From SABI01 sp028532915 (lineage in GTDB: Bacteria > Spirochaetota > Spirochaetia > Sphaerochaetales > Sphaerochaetaceae): 64,000 bases of DNA. Each line of letters starts with the position of its first letter. Position 1 is the first letter of the stretch. Under the pieces are notes generated by a model. That model was not told where the DNA came from, made no database searches, and worked only from the letters and a program-made list of their open reading frames with translations. Position numbers and translations under genes: made by a program. The stretch is taken from assembly GCA_963677225.1 (NCBI GenBank), contig OY781923.1, forward strand, positions 1,922,001-1,986,000, read 5' to 3'. Below, piece by piece: positions 63,805 to 64,000 of the stretch.

Positions 63805-64000
63805 TTTATTCTCCTGTCTTTTATATATTTCAGAACATCATGGATGGTAAATGCTACCATGCCCACCACACCTGCAAGCATGACAAGATAAAAATAGCCT
63901 ACTCGCATCCAACTTATAGCAGGATTCATGATATCCCAGTTCGTTACTGTTCTTTCGTATGCTCCGAATCCCAGAAATATGAGGACGCAAAGAATAATAA
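63789..64000 (-). CDS. dctQ: TRAP transporter small permease (DctQ family), partial
   Basis: The C-terminal 70 residues of a DctQ-type small permease; the gene enters from the right edge and ends at TAA 63789-63791. Readable parts include IILCVLIFLGFGAY, RVGYFYLVMLAGVVGMVAFTIHDVLKYI, i.e. the last membrane helices of the family. It overlaps the dctM start by 16 bases, a coupling usual for TRAP operons. The binding-protein gene is expected further right. Confidence 0.75.
   Translation of the reverse strand, partial: IILCVLIFLGFGAYERTVTNWDIMNPAISWMRVGYFYLVMLAGVVGMVAFTIHDVLKYIKDRRIKCTSH

Overview
The window looks like chromosome from a moderate-GC, diderm spirochaete (best guess Spirochaetia, Sphaerochaeta/Spirochaetaceae-like). 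This is inferred from the RarA fusion protein, the TolC/RND and outer-membrane barrel proteins, the lipoproteins with spirochaete-style lipoboxes, and the tig-clpP-clpX cluster; no rRNA is present to confirm it.

1-13.4 kb is conserved housekeeping DNA. It holds a Bax1/YccA membrane protein, a lipoprotein, a RarA fusion, a five-tRNA cluster (His-Arg-Lys-Leu-Gly), a glycerophosphodiester phosphodiesterase, a second tRNA-Gly, tig-clpP-clpX, a DHH phosphoesterase, a sigma-factor-like protein, rdgB, pepF and tRNA-Leu(GAG). 13.4-14.0 kb is a small scar (truncated ATPase/regulator C-terminus plus a degenerate copy of the tRNA-Leu 3' end). 14.0-24.8 kb carries metabolic, stress and secreted functions: DUF6326-like protein, exodeoxyribonuclease III, arsR-acr3, a histone-deacetylase-like hydrolase paired with a hydantoinase-type protein, a TipA-like MerR regulator, a D-2-hydroxyacid dehydrogenase, a small barrel protein and a secreted DRGH nuclease.

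25.0-45.6 kb is an accessory island rich in defence genes and insertion sequences: an intact IS5-like element, an McrBC locus whose mcrB is split by a frameshift in a seven-A tract, a composite modification/defence operon (31.5-40.2 kb), an IS66 element, and decayed IS21-like, IS110 and IS3 fragments. The operon at 31.8-40.2 kb is the most interesting object. Its six tightly overlapping genes encode an HsdR-N nuclease-like domain fused to an N6-adenine methylase, a specificity subunit, a 59-residue protein, a coiled-coil/winged-helix protein, a DndD-type SMC ATPase, and a protein that joins a DndE-like domain to a HerA-type ATPase. It lacks DndA/B/C and an HsdR helicase, so it looks like Dnd-type machinery coupled to DNA methylation instead of phosphorothioation.

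45.6-64 kb returns to ordinary chromosome: an XRE regulator, a diguanylate cyclase, a barrel protein, an ohrR-glutathione peroxidase pair with a clear operator, a PutP-type symporter, an aldo/keto reductase, PlsC, a lipoprotein, a complete RND tripartite efflux operon (tolC-adaptor-RND-PG0541-like) divergent from a NarL-type two-component pair, an IolB-like isomerase, and a TRAP transporter cut by the right edge.

A recurring regulatory pattern is a -10 hexamer lying 6-7 bases before the start codon with no Shine-Dalgarno sequence (genes at 971, 1729, 22850, 23883 and 52266), which suggests leaderless transcripts.
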